Part shown: positions 11,801-26,800 of the stretch, in pieces
Numbering within the stretch: the stretch's first letter is position 1
Layout of the letters: every line of letters starts with the position of its first letter
Source of the DNA: Xiphias gladius
Taxonomy: Eukaryota > Chordata > Actinopteri > Istiophoriformes > Xiphiidae
Direction of reading: 5' to 3'
DNA: 64,000 nucleotides
NCBI RefSeq assembly: GCF_016859285.1
Contig: NC_053420.1
Location: 10,148,501-10,212,500 of the forward strand
Translations under genes and position numbers: made by a program
The notes under the pieces: generated by a model
Told to the model about the DNA's origin: nothing
What the model saw: the letters and a program-made list of their open reading frames with translations, nothing else
Databases searched by the model: none

Positions 11801-14800
11801 GAGACTCCCCATCTGACAGAATAGTTTTTCCCAGTAACAGGACAGACTCCTCACTGGGACTTTTCATCACATTATGTATCACATCTGTTATATATATCCG
11901 ACTAATCTGATCTTTCAAGGTTTGTTTTTTATAAATGCACCCGACTTGCAATAATGTGCAGTGTATTATAGTATATTATATTACCAGCATTGTACAGTGT
12001 ATATTCAGCACACAGTATTCCTATGGGTCTATCTTTAGTCTCACAAACACACACTTTCTATACTTGCCATTGAGGACATTACGTATTTACTATGATTGTG
12101 GATCAAAGATGATACAACACTCAAAAATAAAATAACTATGATAACACATAGCTCTTTGAAAATAAAGCAACAAATTGCCTAGAGATAACACAAATGTTAC
12201 AATGACAAATTATGAAAACAGCAAAAACAATAAGGTAGTAATTTAAACTGCGATCAATTACAAAAAACCTAAGACAAATAAATAAAACAGATAGTAATGC
12301 AGAACAGATTGAAAGCAGGAACTACTCTCTGGATGCAAATTTATGAAAATTTTCTTTAATTAAGTAGAGTGATCCAGGGTTTGGGAGCCGTGATAAGAAA
12401 CACAACAATCTTTACTCTCAATCAAAGGCCTGCGTGTGCAGGTTTATCATGGACATAAGAGCTTTTGCTGGCACCAAACCATTTAATAGTTTATAAATAA
12501 TACATACACTTAAATGGACCCTGATGCATTTAAACAAATACGATATATGATCAGTTATGTGTTTTTGGTTGTCTGGCAGCAGCAGTCTGTATGAACTAAA
12601 GACAGCAACACAAAAGAAATAAGCGCTCTTAAAATCAAGACCACGTTTCCTGATAGCATCACCACCACATAAGGAAAAAAAGGTTGCTTCATGCTTCACA
12701 TATCACACCAATACTAATGCCAAACGTATTTATTTAGGTCAACTGTCAGAAGATGGAAATGAATGACAAATGCCTCAAAAGGCCATGAAACTATTAAAAC
12801 TCCTAATATATAGAATATTTTAACACTTTGGGGACAGGACTTTGAAGGGATATGTGTCGTTGCCAATGTGAGAGGACAGATCACATTTTGTAGCAGCATA
12901 AACAACACTCCTAATAAATACTGAATTTCATCATTATTTCTTAAGACTGTTCACTCTTTTAGAGTTAACAGACAGCTGAAACGGATCTAAGCTAAAATCA
13001 GACCCAGTGGTAGCGATTGTTTTGTGCAGCCAGACTTGGACAGAGGAAGAAGGTGTAGGTGAAAGCTTAACAGTGCCAAGCAACTGAAAATAGACAAACA
13101 GGCGGAGAAACAAGAGCAAAGCTTAAGACAGAGACATTTGCATCTGACTATTAAGTCATCTGGACTGACAGCAGCAGACTGCAGGAGTAGACAGAAGGAG
13201 GTCTGCAGGAGATTTGGTCCACACTATATTTGGACATGAATATACACACTCTATAATACACACACACGCACGCACGCACGCACGCACATATATGTTTATA
13301 TACATATTTCCAACCTACTTTCTATACAATATCTTAAGTCTTTCACTTATTTAACATTAACATAATACAACATACATTTGACAATTGGTCTGGTCTGTTA
13401 CAACAGCAGGACCATCAATGTGCATTATGTAAAATGGCAAAAACATAAGATGTATTTTCATGTACATAAACTTCTCCTGATGTGTGATATTAAATAAATA
13501 CTAAAGTTCCAGCTACAAAAGCTGAGTTCGTAAAGCCAGTGAAGTGCAACATCCACCTTTATAGAAATTTTAAACCTGACATCTTCCTCTGTTGACCACT
13601 TCAAATTTGAAATTCACCATTTCTTGCATGAATACCGGCTCTTTTACTTGTTGGGAAATATCCTATAATTTGCATATTTACACACTACCTTTGTGGTTTA
13701 GAAGGACTAATCACAATGTGACTGAGCTGAGCAAAGATTCAAGTGAGAAAGGCCTTTAGCTGTATAAACACACACATCTGCTGAAAGAATCAGCCGAGAA
13801 GCACTTTCATCAGCCTGATCTGAACATCATATCATGAAGTAAAAGATTAAATTACAATGTGAATCCAGGCCAGCTGCCTCTTAGCGTTCAGCTCGACTCC
13901 GCCAGCCGTCAAATGAAAGCAAATGGCACCGACCAACTTTTCCAGTCTCACATTCCAGACATTTGCAGTGAAAAACATCTAAAACATTAAAAGCAAGTGT
14001 CTGCGGTTGCAACTAACTCCAGCTCTAATACGCTGCTAGTCTGTGGAATTTCTGTAATTCTAAAAGAGTTAGGCCTGCTCCATCCTCCAATCACATGACT
14101 GCGCGTGCCCTCGTGCTGAAAATACAAGGCATTCACAGACTGAGCAGCAGCTGCGGCGCCCCCCGCCCCTGTCACCCTCAAAATGACCACAACTGTAGGC
14201 TTACAAGTCAGGTCTAGTCTTAAATACATTGTGTGTTATGTGCATACATTTGAAAAACTTTGCATCACACATCATGCATGCACACAGATACATGCATTCT
14301 CTGCCGCTGCCAAATGAGGAACAATAGACGTATTAACAAATTTTTATAAGGGAGTGGCAGCTGAAAAGGTTCCAGTGTGGTCTAACCTAACAGAGAAAGA
14401 GCCAGCGTTGTTCTACTCACCTTCCTTTTTATGTCGGTGAACTGGGAGAACATGAGTGACCAGTAGAAGGCTAGTTCTGTCACATAGTAGTGGTAAAGGC
14501 CCGGAGTCATGACCTGAAGAGACAGAGAGGACAAACAGCTTTAGGGAGTCAGATTAAAGAAGAATCTGAATCGTCTCAAAGTGTTTGATTTTTCTTTTTT
14601 CAAACCAAACTATACTGGATATCACACAGTGATGAGTGAAAGGATGACATGTGACCACCAGTTTGCAGCAATGTTGCAAATCACCACAACATACACCCTG
14701 GTCCATTGAATCACCAGGTTAATTAAGCAATAAAATGGGTGAAGCTCTGCTTTCCAGTGAAGTGTGCCATGCCTGGCAGTGTGTCTTAAACTGGACTCAG

Positions 14801-17800
14801 TCTATGCACTCATTCATTTTCAAAAACAGAGCAGAGAGCCATGAGCAGTCTGCATCTTGTAGTGTGCGAGGGTTTAAATATCTGTCTTCCTGAATTAGCA
14901 TCAGTCCAGGTGAAGCCTTTACGACTGCATGAAACATATTTGAAGCACTTAGATTTTTTTTTAATTAGTATTATTTTTTGGCATTTTGCCTTTACCTGAA
15001 AGTGGACAGTCATGCGAGACAGGAAAAGGCAGAGAGAGAGAGAGAGGAGTATGATGGGCTATGAGGAGTATTATGAGGTGCCTTAAGTTTTTTTTTTTTT
15101 TTTTTTAAATTGTGATTAACATAGATACAACGCAGGACATTACATTTGAAAGTCCAGCTTGTCTTTAGTCATCCAACTGTGTTACTGTCACTTTTTTCTA
15201 AATTACCTTCAACCTAGTTTGACATTTTTATACTGCAATTTCTTTGTTATGATAGCTGCAGCATGTACAGTATATCCACAGTATCTATCGTGATACAGTG
15301 GATTTCGCTGAAAATTTAATTGAGACACACTTTACGGATTAAATAACGGGAGAGAAATGTCTGTGTTTGCTAATAAATTGGATTGAAATAAAACAAAAAT
15401 GAATAAGGCACGTCATCACATTTATGGGGGAAAAAAAAAAAAAAACCATAAAAAAACCTTGTCATAAATCAGTTCTGCCCACTGATTTACATTACAGCCC
15501 GATATGGTCTGATACAATCAAAGATATTAACACGGTATAAACTGTAAGAAAAATTGTACGGTCTCGTGGTTTATATCATCATATCTCTAAACCCTAATGG
15601 TTGGTATGAGGGTTGAATACATGTCTTTTTAATAGAGATAATATTACTAGCAATACTCATGGTAGCATAGCAGCGTGGTTTCTAAGTAGCACCTGAGTAT
15701 CTGTATGAGTGGTAATGTTGATTTTGCTCATATATAGAAACTAATATATATAAAACGATTTATAGAGTTTGCATCAAATATGTCTCACAGACATATTTTA
15801 TAATCTAGCCACTCAATCGGAACTGAGGATCAGATTTGTGCTTTCTCATAAACTGAATAAAGTGTATACTAAATAGTTTTAATCCCGACATGATGTGGGG
15901 AAGACAAAAGGAATACTAGGACATCTCCATGATATTACCAGTAGTCAGACTTCTTTATGCCAAATCCTCATTTATACAAGATCAGTAAAAAGGTAGTGAA
16001 GTAAAAGTAAACAGATACTGGCAATGTTTCTGCTGTTAGAGGGGGAGGAGAAAAGTCAACACAAGCTACTTTTCTGCACATGGTTAATGGTGCATGAGTT
16101 TAATATGAACAAAGTCATACAATCCAACACAACAGCCCTGCAATAAATGTTCAGTTCTTGACATTGTTGATTCAACTTGGAGGGAATTTCTGAGGCTGTA
16201 GTTGTTGTATTGGATTGAATTATTCAGCCAAAATGTTAAAACCGCTGATTGGTTTTAAAACCGGTAACTGGTTTTAATGATGTGTCTGGTCAGTGTATAT
16301 AGACAGAGGGTAGAACTGCATCATACCTGATAGGGGTAATTGTACCAGCAATGCCGTGTATCCCACATCCAAGGGGACTGAAAACAGACAGGTCTTAGAT
16401 CAGCAAACAATCAATAATGCTCTTGCGTATGGAAATAAACCAATCAAATATTATTACTAATATTATTTGTCACAATTTTCAAGCCCAATCGGAGTGTGTG
16501 CTCACCTGCCACAGAAACTGGAGCCCATAGCTAAATATGCACAAATAAAATGTAAGCCTCCACCTGAAAGCACATGAGTGGAAATTATGATCCAGGAAAG
16601 TACGACTAATTTCAGAGAGAAACTACATTACACATTATAAATCAAACATTCGTTTGCCCCCTACCATAACATTACAGAACATGTGAGGCCACAACCCTCT
16701 CTCTTTAATAAACTGATCAGAATTCTATTTTAATTCAAAATCCAAATCATAACAATAAAGAGGCCTTGAAGGAAAAGCCAGAAAATGTTCTCAATCTCAT
16801 CGTCTGAAACTCACTCCTGTCCTCACAAAGTGAGAAGTATTGGTACATACACATGCCACACGATACCACACCCGCACAGAAAACACAACCACTGTGTGCT
16901 GAAGCCTGCAGAGAGGTTATAAAAGGAACACAGAAGGCATGAACCTACATGCTCTCACAGAACTTAGTGTGTGTGCTGGGTTTATCTTGGTTCCTGCGGT
17001 GTCTGAACCATCGCTGGACCTTTCGCACCTCCCAGTCCAGCTGCTTGGACAGGCCATCCAGATGGCGGGAGTCTGGATTCTGTGCAGAGAGAGAAGAAAC
17101 AGCAAACAACTTAAGTTTGTATTAAGGAGCCCGACAGGGATGAAGAATAGCTTTATCATTGTATATACAGTATCTAGTTCATGCATTAGCATTTTGCCAT
17201 TTTTGCTATTCCGGCTGTAATATCTGAGACTCTCAACATAACGAACTCGACAAGAGCATGTGAATTCAGCAAATACAAAAAGTATCGGCAGAACATCTAA
17301 CTAAATGGTCAACTAAAAGTTTCATTGAAAACTGTAAACAGCGACAATCAAAGTGAGATATTTTGTGCTAATGTTACAAATCGGGACAGATAAGTGCTCT
17401 TGCAAAATTGTTTCGTCATACACGACTGTGCCCACGTGACCTGAATCACATGTGAGCTGAACAAACCCAACCCTTTGTTTTCTGGAGTTATCCGGAGAGT
17501 GAACCACAAAAATGCAATTTCAGTATAAGAAAAATAGTTTCCACTAAATTCCTGGATCTGATTTCATGTAAGCCTGGTTTTCTTTTGGGTCTTGTAGAGT
17601 GTATGCTGTAATTCTGGGAGATATTTGATTTCATGTTGTGATATGATATATTTCTGTTTTAAAGGCGGCAGTTGCTGCTTTTCTTTGTCATACATGTAGG
17701 GCTGACCCGAATGCTTCAAAGCTTCTACTGCTGCAATGGTAACCAACGTGCAAATCAATATTCGAATGTTGTTTTTTTAAAAATTATTTTTTTTATATTT

Positions 17801-20800
17801 GCATTACCACAAAAATCCCAAAGAGCCCATGAAATAAGAAATAGTCATCCAACATTATTCATATGCATGATAATTAATTATTAATAGTCATCACAGACAA
17901 GGGCATTTAATTGTAGTGATGGTTTTGTGTGTCACAGCTTTCATCTAACGTTACCAGCGCTGACACCGGGACAGTGACATGTGACCGTGTGACAGGCTTA
18001 CAAGTTACAACTACGCCAGCCAGATGTTGAAAAAGTCAAGCGTCTGGAATAACTTCCAACTTTGCGGAGAAGACCCCCAGAAAGATGAGTGCCAGACATG
18101 CCAAAGGAAACTGGCCTTTCACAAATCTTACAAAGGGTTTGGCAAATCACCTGATAACTGTGAGTGACAGCTTAGCCGATTTTCGTTCAGGTCTCTCGTA
18201 ATTACAACTGGAAAACTCAGATTTCTCTGTAAACTCTGACATATTAAATTTGAGGTTTAATAACAGGGAAGTGCTTGAAAAACAAACAAGCACGGGCTTA
18301 GTGTTATACTGTCAAGGCACCGTATTTTTAACCCTCAAGTGACCTACTTTGTAATCTTTAGTTCCCAAATTGTCTGATGACATGAATTCCTGCAAGTTGT
18401 TAGCCTAGGAATCTTTCTCATCATCACTTTCCATCCCACATGACACGAATGTAGCATAATATCAGCTATTACTGATACTCCAGTACAAAAATGCTTCTTT
18501 TTAAAAAAAGATAAAGGAAAGAGAAGTTGTTGAAAAAGAAATCCAACCTTTGTGATGGATGTAAACACTTTCTCCAGCACTGCATTGGGGTGAGCTCTTC
18601 TTCCAACACCTGGTTGAATATGGAGACTCCGGGCACAGGTGCTGGCAATAAATCTGTGACAGAGGTTAAGATATGAGAAACAGGGTCACTTGTTAAAACT
18701 TGCACACTAGCTCAGACAGGAAAACTTACAGAACCTGCACCATGTTTTACATAGCATTCAGTTAGTGATCTGATAGCACACTTAAACAGGGTTCCTTCAC
18801 ACATTCAGAATTCAAGAAAATATATATGGATATGAACATATTTTAAACAGATAGCTTGTTTTTGACATTAGGAGTCGTCTGTGAGGATTCTCAGTCATCC
18901 AGGTCATTTCTAAGTGCCATGCGACGGCGACTGGACTTGATCGAGGTTCTTGAAGGTGTCTCCCCCTTTCATCACATCCAAGAGGCTTCTTCAGTGGTGT
19001 AAACAGTTTCTCACCCGTAGTAATATAAAATGTATTTTAGAGATATTTTTGCTTTGTTTGCCAACAAAACAAAAATATGCTACAGCATTGAGCTACTTGT
19101 TGTAGGCCAAAGCATTACAGTTGACAACAGCCCAATATAGTGCTACTACTACAGTCCAGTAAACTACAGTAACATCATATCACCTGTCAGAGAATTTACT
19201 ACAATTCGGGTGCAACAGAGTTCTACTAACTGATAGGTCTAGTCAAAAAGTCGGGTCTCAGTTCGGATTTATTGCATACAGCTTCAGGTTCGAGTCTGGT
19301 TTAATAATTTTCACATGTAATTTATAAATACTTTCTCTGTCTCTCTATCTTCGCTGGCTGTGCCCATAATCTGAGCATCTGTGTACATCATGTTTTTACA
19401 GCCGGAAAACAGAGACAGACCACGTGATTAATGTGTTACGTTAGACTGGCAAGCTAATGGCTAGTAATAGATGAAAGACAGCACAAACTTGCTGAAGGGG
19501 AGCTTCTGAAAATCCCCAGTGATTCTGGGATGTTTTCTTCATTATGGGAACGTTATGACCTTGTATGACCCCTGACTGTGGCTCTGTTCTGCATTATGAC
19601 TGAACTGTCACGTTCAGCTGAGAGACGCGCTGAGTTTACCCTTAACGTTTATCTGATTAAAGTTAGAAAAGGTGTGCTGTGACTGACATGTATGACAGAC
19701 AAATTATATATAGTTCATTGCTGACAGCCGGCTTAAATTAGCTGGAAACTAAACATGCACAAAGAATGGCTTATTAGCTATTATAAGCCACCTGTGTTTT
19801 CTCCTGTTCTATAGCTGCATGGGTTTATGGCCATAAATATTTACGTGTGTGAAAGCCTTCTTGCAGGTCCAAATAAGGCATAAATCCTTTTCTTCAAGGA
19901 AGGAGCAGCTCAAATATAAGTCAGTAACTCAGTGTGGTTTAGTCTTAAGGACGCGGCTATGGGCAGAGTAAATTTCATGCCAGTACACACTTCTAAGCAG
20001 CCACAACAGGTGATACACAGATTATCAACAACAAAATTAGTTACCAAGTGGCATGACGGGAGAGGAGTCAGCAGAATCACAATCACGTTTTGGTGCTATG
20101 TTTTGGATAGTTTAAAAAAACCAAACCAAAAAAAAAACACTTGCCTGCTGGACATCTCCAAACACATCTCACTACTACCAGTGTAGCTAAAAAACCACCT
20201 CATCCCCACAAAAAGTCTGAACTATCCCTTTAAATACTGTCATGCAGAATATAAAGCCCAATAAATCATTTACAAGGTTGTGCATGATCAGCGTGGCTGC
20301 TGCAAATATTACACAAAAACTCTTGAAGGAAAACATTCCTGTGGAATCTACAGTGTGAACAAACATGTACACGTCTCTCTAAAACGGAGAAAAAGAGAAA
20401 AAAAAATGTGGAGCTCCTCTAAAGCTTCACAGACACTAGTAGTAGGTTTGTAACCACAGTGACTTTGCTTCCCCTGGTACGGAATTAAATTAAATAAAGC
20501 TCATTTAGACATAACTAGGTCCCAATCCACAAGGTCAGTCTCGAATTTGTTAATGCAAGGCAGCTCAGGGTTTAGTGTGTTGTTGATTCAGATACCGATA
20601 TCCATGCTTCTACAAGGCTAAATAATTAATTAAAAAGGTTAATGAACAAAATCAAGACTTTTCCATTACTTGTCCGCGGGGCAAGACACGAAATGTTACA
20701 ACTTTACAAGGTTGCATTGTAAATTGTAGTTAGGGGTGAACTGTGAAGTGTAGACTATTGAGGGAACTTTATGACAAGTGAGTCTGTGAGTAGTGACGAT

Positions 20801-23800
20801 AAACCCCCCCCCTACAATGTAAAATTTCACAATGCTACTTGATCATGTGATCATACAGCTCACAGACTACAGCATGGTAGCTGAGAGAATGTTCTGTCCA
20901 CAGCTTAAAATGAAAACATAATGAATATAAAACCTACCGTTAACTATTATTTAACCTCTGTAAAGGTACGTTTTGCTATGACTTCATTACTCAACATTCA
21001 TCCCAAGAGTATATGATGATTTTTTTCCCAGGCAGACTTTGTATTACTAAAATCATAAACTGACAGCTTACATAAAGAACAAATACAAACGAAAACGCTA
21101 CTTCGAATTCCAAGTTGGACATGGTTTGAATGGATCACTGAGGGGGCGATCACACACAGCAACACGAAAACAACAGACAAGAGTCTGAACTTCAGTCGAG
21201 TACAGCCGTGTTAACAAACTTGATCTATCGGTGTCATATTATTTTGTACTCACATTTTTAAACTATTTTTAGGTTCATTATAATGTTATGTGGTTTCTTC
21301 AGTGACTTTTTCTAATGTATCTTGAGCCTCTTATTGTGTTCATTTTGTGCCTATATAAAGTAAACCTTATTCATTGTCTCGCTAGCTATTTGCCTGCTCT
21401 GTGGGTCTTTCACTCCAATAACATCTGGGAGTTATAAATCAGAGTGCAGGATACTGACCTGGATTTAGGACCTAAATACAAGACGGGATGTGCAAATGAC
21501 TTCCCTTATGTATGATCAGTCAGTGACATAAACCAGAAGACACCAGAGAGAAAAGAAACAAGAGATGTGTTTCTAGTGAGCCCATCTTTATGTGGACAAA
21601 GTGCTCTCTTGCTGGTGTTTAAAAAAATGTTTTCCTGTTTCATATGCTTTAAATTAAAACTGGTAAGACGAGATGCCACTTGGGTGCAGAAATACTTGTA
21701 ATGTTGACTAATAAAATGGCTTCATTTCAATATGTAAATCTCACCTACTGCTCCTTTAATCCTAACACTTTATATATTTAGGTTCCTCAGGTATCGGTTT
21801 CAGTAGAATCTCTATTGAAATTAAGCAAAATCCTCTTTATGATAAAAAAAAAAAACTATATTGACTGGAGCTGTTTACAAGGAGATGGTTCTTTGTGGTT
21901 GGAATCTGACACTACAAAATAGCCGGAGCCATTGTGTTCCATTATGAGCTAATTGCGGGGGGACAATGCCTTTTGTCTGACGTAAAACCACTCACACTTC
22001 TTGTCCTCCCTGTTTTTATTGTGTCCCTGTAAGAACCAGATTTACCACTCAGCATTCTCTGTACTACTTGTCCTGAGGTGACGTTTCATTTCAGGCAGTG
22101 ACAGGTACCTAGATCAAAGTGGCTGGGGTGTATCACTTTCACACCATCCAACCTAGCAAGGGCATTTTTTTAGCCTCACGGTTGTATGCGTCTGCCAACC
22201 AGAGAAGTTGCAGTTCACATTCATTTCTGTCCAGACTCATATTATATATGTAGTTAAGACTTTGAAGGAATTTAACAAAAGGTATGAAGTGTAATATTTC
22301 ATAATTAGAGTACCAATTCTTGAGTTATGGCCAAAAATGTGTTTTGTGAGGTCACAGTGACCTTTGACCTTTAGCAACCAAATTCTAATTGGTTCGTCCT
22401 TGAGTCCAAGTTGATGTTTGTGCCAGATGTAAAGAAAGTCCCTCCCGGCGTCCCTGAGATATCTCATTCACAAGAATGGAACGGATGTGAGGTCACAGTG
22501 ACCGCTGACCACCAAATTACAATCAGTTCATCCCTGAGTCCAAGGGAATGTTTGTGCCGAAGTTGAAGAAATTCCCTCAAGGCGTCGCTGAAATATCGCG
22601 TTCACAAAAATGGGATGGACCGGCACACGAACAACCCGAAAACATAATGCCTCCGGCCAACGCTGTGGCCGGTGTGGAGGGATAAGAAAATGAGTTCTTC
22701 AAGCAAAGTTATTTTTAGAAGATGACTACTAACTTAGTTCTTTAAGTGTTTAAGTGTCTTAAAGTTTTACTTCACATATTGAATGAATTTCATGACACTG
22801 AAAGTAAACTGGCCCATATCTGTGGTGGACTGAGAACTCTGTGGGACCGAGGTGAAAAATGAAGAACATAATGCACATTCTGCAGAGAAGTTAGACTGGA
22901 TGGATCAGTTTCATGTGGCATGATGTTGTTAAATATTACTCAACATAATCCACATTACAATGCACATTTCACTTCTTAAGTGCACCTTGAGCATAAAACA
23001 CTTTAAACGAGCAAAGCCAACATACAGCGATCAGTATTTGGTACTTTGATTGCGTAAAAGCTCAAGAGGCAGATCGGTGCTGAACTGACTCAGTGGTGAG
23101 GCTTTAAGTGCCTACATTAGCTCTCTAACAATTTCCCTATTAAGCTCGTACCCAGTCACATGGGCGAGCTCAAAGATGAGCTGATGTGGCACAGATACAG
23201 GCAACAGTTCTAGGTTATCTTGTACGCATAGGCCTTTCAAATTGATGACAAACAGGAGGGCGAGTCGACAGAAATAGCCCACGCAAGTCCGAGCCCGCAG
23301 TGCTCATCAGCAGACAGCAGCAACAAGAGAGGAAAAAAGCGAGACGCGCAAGCCAATCTATTTATGTCAAATGTCAAAACATCCCTGTTCCTCCTCGGAA
23401 CCTGACCACCTTAACACACACAAAGCCTGGTAACAAGGGACGGGCTCAGTGTGGTCTGTGTACACAGACGCTAGTGGCCCTGACGGCAAGCTACATACAA
23501 CCTTGACACTGGGAAAACCTCCCAGTGCCAGGGCCTAGTCTGAGGCAAAGGGTCGGCTCTATTCATAGCACAGCACTGGATGTAACTGTGGTCTTCATTC
23601 GAATTGTTCAGTTACAACTTGTTTTTCGACACAGAATTGCCAGTTAAGTGGAAGGAAAGTGACTTTGGAGACAGATAATGCAGAGAATATTTGGGCAATA
23701 GACAGAACACTGAATAAGGAGTATATTTAATGTGCCACATCAACATTTTGTTTAGAGCCACTTCCATCGGTTCCTTAAGGGTTTTGACAGGGAGAATACC

Positions 23801-26800
23801 TTTTAGTTAATTTATAAGGGGAGATTCAAAACAGACTACAAGGCAAATCTGGCAGCTCCTAATCTCATACACAACTCAGTTTGTAGTCTTAACAGAGTTT
23901 AACTCATGACACGGCTTACAAGGGGCCTAGGCTTGCACACGCAAAAAACAGCCTGGCTGCTCCCATCTACAAAATCAGTGCCAACAGCAAAGCCATGATT
24001 ATGATCGAACAAGAAGAAACCGGTCTAGAAAAGGGGGGCCTGGTTGGGCTGAAGACAGCCATAACATTAGTCAGAGAGAGGAACTGCCTACAGGTAAAAG
24101 AGGAATCCTGCAAATATGCTCGATGATAATGTGTAAAAAAAATGCTGCCTTTTGAGGACAAAGGCAAATATAACAGTGGCCAAAAAAAAAAAAAGCCTGG
24201 TGAAATGTAGGGCTTTGAAAATCTACATGAAGAAAAAATACCAGATGTGTGTTCGATCTAGTCTCAACAATGCCTGTAGCTATTCTTCCTGATTGACAGA
24301 ACTTAATTATCTCATCTTTAGGGCTTAAAATTCAGTTACGTGCGCTGCTAAAGGTTAGAGAAGGTTAAAAATTATGGTGCTGAAAACAAAGCCTACAGCT
24401 TAAATCAATTCAGTTTCAAATTCTGGGTCAATTTGGGTTAATTTAGCTGCAATTCAAAGCGTTTTGAATTTGCTATCACTTTTAATTCAGACCTTCGACT
24501 GGATTCTTCTTCTTGACAACAGCATGGGTATTGTAGTATTTAGAGCCGTTCACCATGACAGACAAAACGTTATTTCTCAGAAAAAGTTGAAGTAATTAAA
24601 ACTGGTGGTCATGACCTATAGGAATGTCGCATCATCCAGGAGAATCCTGCGTTTCTGTTTAAAGTAACATGGAGGATATCGTTTGAGGAAAAAATTAAAA
24701 CAGGAATTTAAAACAATGGGAAAAACTTGGGGAAAATGCAACCAGTCTCGCTTAACAACGGTATGTAAAAAAGGTTTTTAAAAAAAGATAACATAATGAT
24801 ATTTAGGTCACAAACCAAACCAGTTTGTGGCAGGATGTGTCTTTGAGAACATCCCCATCAAAATCAGCCACATCAATGTGTGACTGAGAGACCCTCTTAC
24901 TGCATATGCAGATGCATAAACACAGTGTGTGTGTGTGTGTTTGTTTTGTGTAATACTAAGTGCATTGTGTGCATGCAAAACAGAACAGCCTGTGTTAAGG
25001 TTCTGCAGAAGGAGGAGTAGGAACTCATGCTGTGGTGTGATGTTTTTCTCTGATAAATAAATGAATGAGCCAGTCACCCGGTCGGAGTGCCGAGCAGTGA
25101 CAGAGTAAACGCGCTCTCTGAGAACATCACCCTGGATCAGGCCGGGGCTCCATCTCCGCTCAACGACAGCCTCACCTTAGAGAGAGACAGGCAATCACCC
25201 CTGGCACCTGAGACAGGTGGCTCGCCACTTGACCATGTCTAAACCAAACAGACAGAGCCTGATGCTGTGCTTGGGGCCGGCCCTGTACGTTCTGTGTCTG
25301 GAAAGCGTGCCTGAGTGACAACAGTACCTACCTAATTCAGATATACAGGAATATTTTAATACTACACAGGCCAGTTTCACCTACCCGCAACGTTAAGAAG
25401 CCAGCCTTGTTGACTGTGTGTTTCTATATGTCATGAAGAACTATAGATGTGTAATCTCTGATGTATGTCTCTGTTTGTTGTCAGACAACTATAGAAAGCC
25501 CTGACCGGCTAATGGTGATTCCTGGACTCCTATCATTATGTGACCCTTGATCAAATAATGTTTTATGGCCATGTAGTTGTCTAATGATAGAAACACATCG
25601 ATATATCAGTGACAACACCTGTCTCGTGTTATATGCAATAATGAAACATATAATAGGCAATCACAAATGTAGTCTCTCTAGTAAGATCAGAGCTGACATA
25701 TATCTTGCCAAAACGAAATGGAAATGTGTTACATTACACAACAAACACTGTCTGTTCTTTTTAAGCAACTATACTGTAATTGTATGTACAATCACAGACT
25801 TGTTGAAATTAGGTGTGGGCTAGATGGATAAATTCACATAACATGGTATATGTTATTTCCTAATCGATGTGTCAATATGCATCATCATTTACAGTACTTT
25901 TTTTATGAAAATAATTTGAAAGCCCCTTTAGAGTGGATTAACTACCTGACAAATCAAGCTACGTCAATCCATTGATGCAAAAATCCTGTAAATACAATAA
26001 AGTCATTAAGATATGGTGGCCTACCAACAGTAGTATTACAAGGATTTCTTTCATCACATTAAATACATAGATATATATGTATGTGTATATAGTAATGAAT
26101 CCAATAAAAAGTTCATCCTGGGTGTTCTAATTACATTCATTACATAGGGGGTTCAAAAGTAATTGACACTTGGCTACTAAATGTTTCTTTGGCAGCTGTG
26201 TGTCGTTTCAATATTAGTTCATGCACAAAAAAAGCTCACACGTGGTTCAGAGTTGACTCAGAGTTGAGAGCTGCCATTTAGATTGAGTCAAGAGGTGGCC
26301 ATGCAAGTGGAGAAGATAATGAGGCTAAAAAAAAAAGCATAAATCTGGTAGAGAGATGTCAAAAATAGTTGGTTTGCCAAAATCCACAGTTGGGTAAAAT
26401 ATAAAAAAAGCAGGTGTGTAAAGGAAAACCAGAAAATGACAAATGAGCTGGTAGACGAAAGGAACACAAGTCTTCTGAATGAGCAGAAAATCACTTGCAT
26501 GGTGAAGAAAGACCGATATATGACTGCACAGGAAGTCAAGAAAACCCTACAGAGTGTAGTTGTACATGTTTCCTTGTCAACGATCAAGACTTCATTACCA
26601 GGACCTCAGAGGAATCACCACAAGATGCAAACCTGCTAGTAAACCTCAAAAACAATAAGGCCAGGCTGCAGTTCACACACAAATACACACCTGTCTCACA
26701 AATAGAGACCCGCAAGAGTTCAGGAACGAAGTTCTATGGACTGATGAAACAAAAATCAACCTCTATCAAAATGCCTCAAAGAGGAGATTGAGGAGATGAG

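Larger units (their letters stand above)
11436..14420 (-). other. cers5: cers5 intron 6
   Basis: About 3 kb. Holds the possible LINE fragment above, an AC/CGCA microsatellite at 13,257-13,288, and otherwise AT-rich sequence with no supportable exon. Confidence 0.55.

Noticed and set aside
12290..12700. Minus-strand frame with [20 protein letters not shown]
   Set aside because: Faintly LINE-like, but the flanking residues do not fit any reverse transcriptase I know. Left unassigned.
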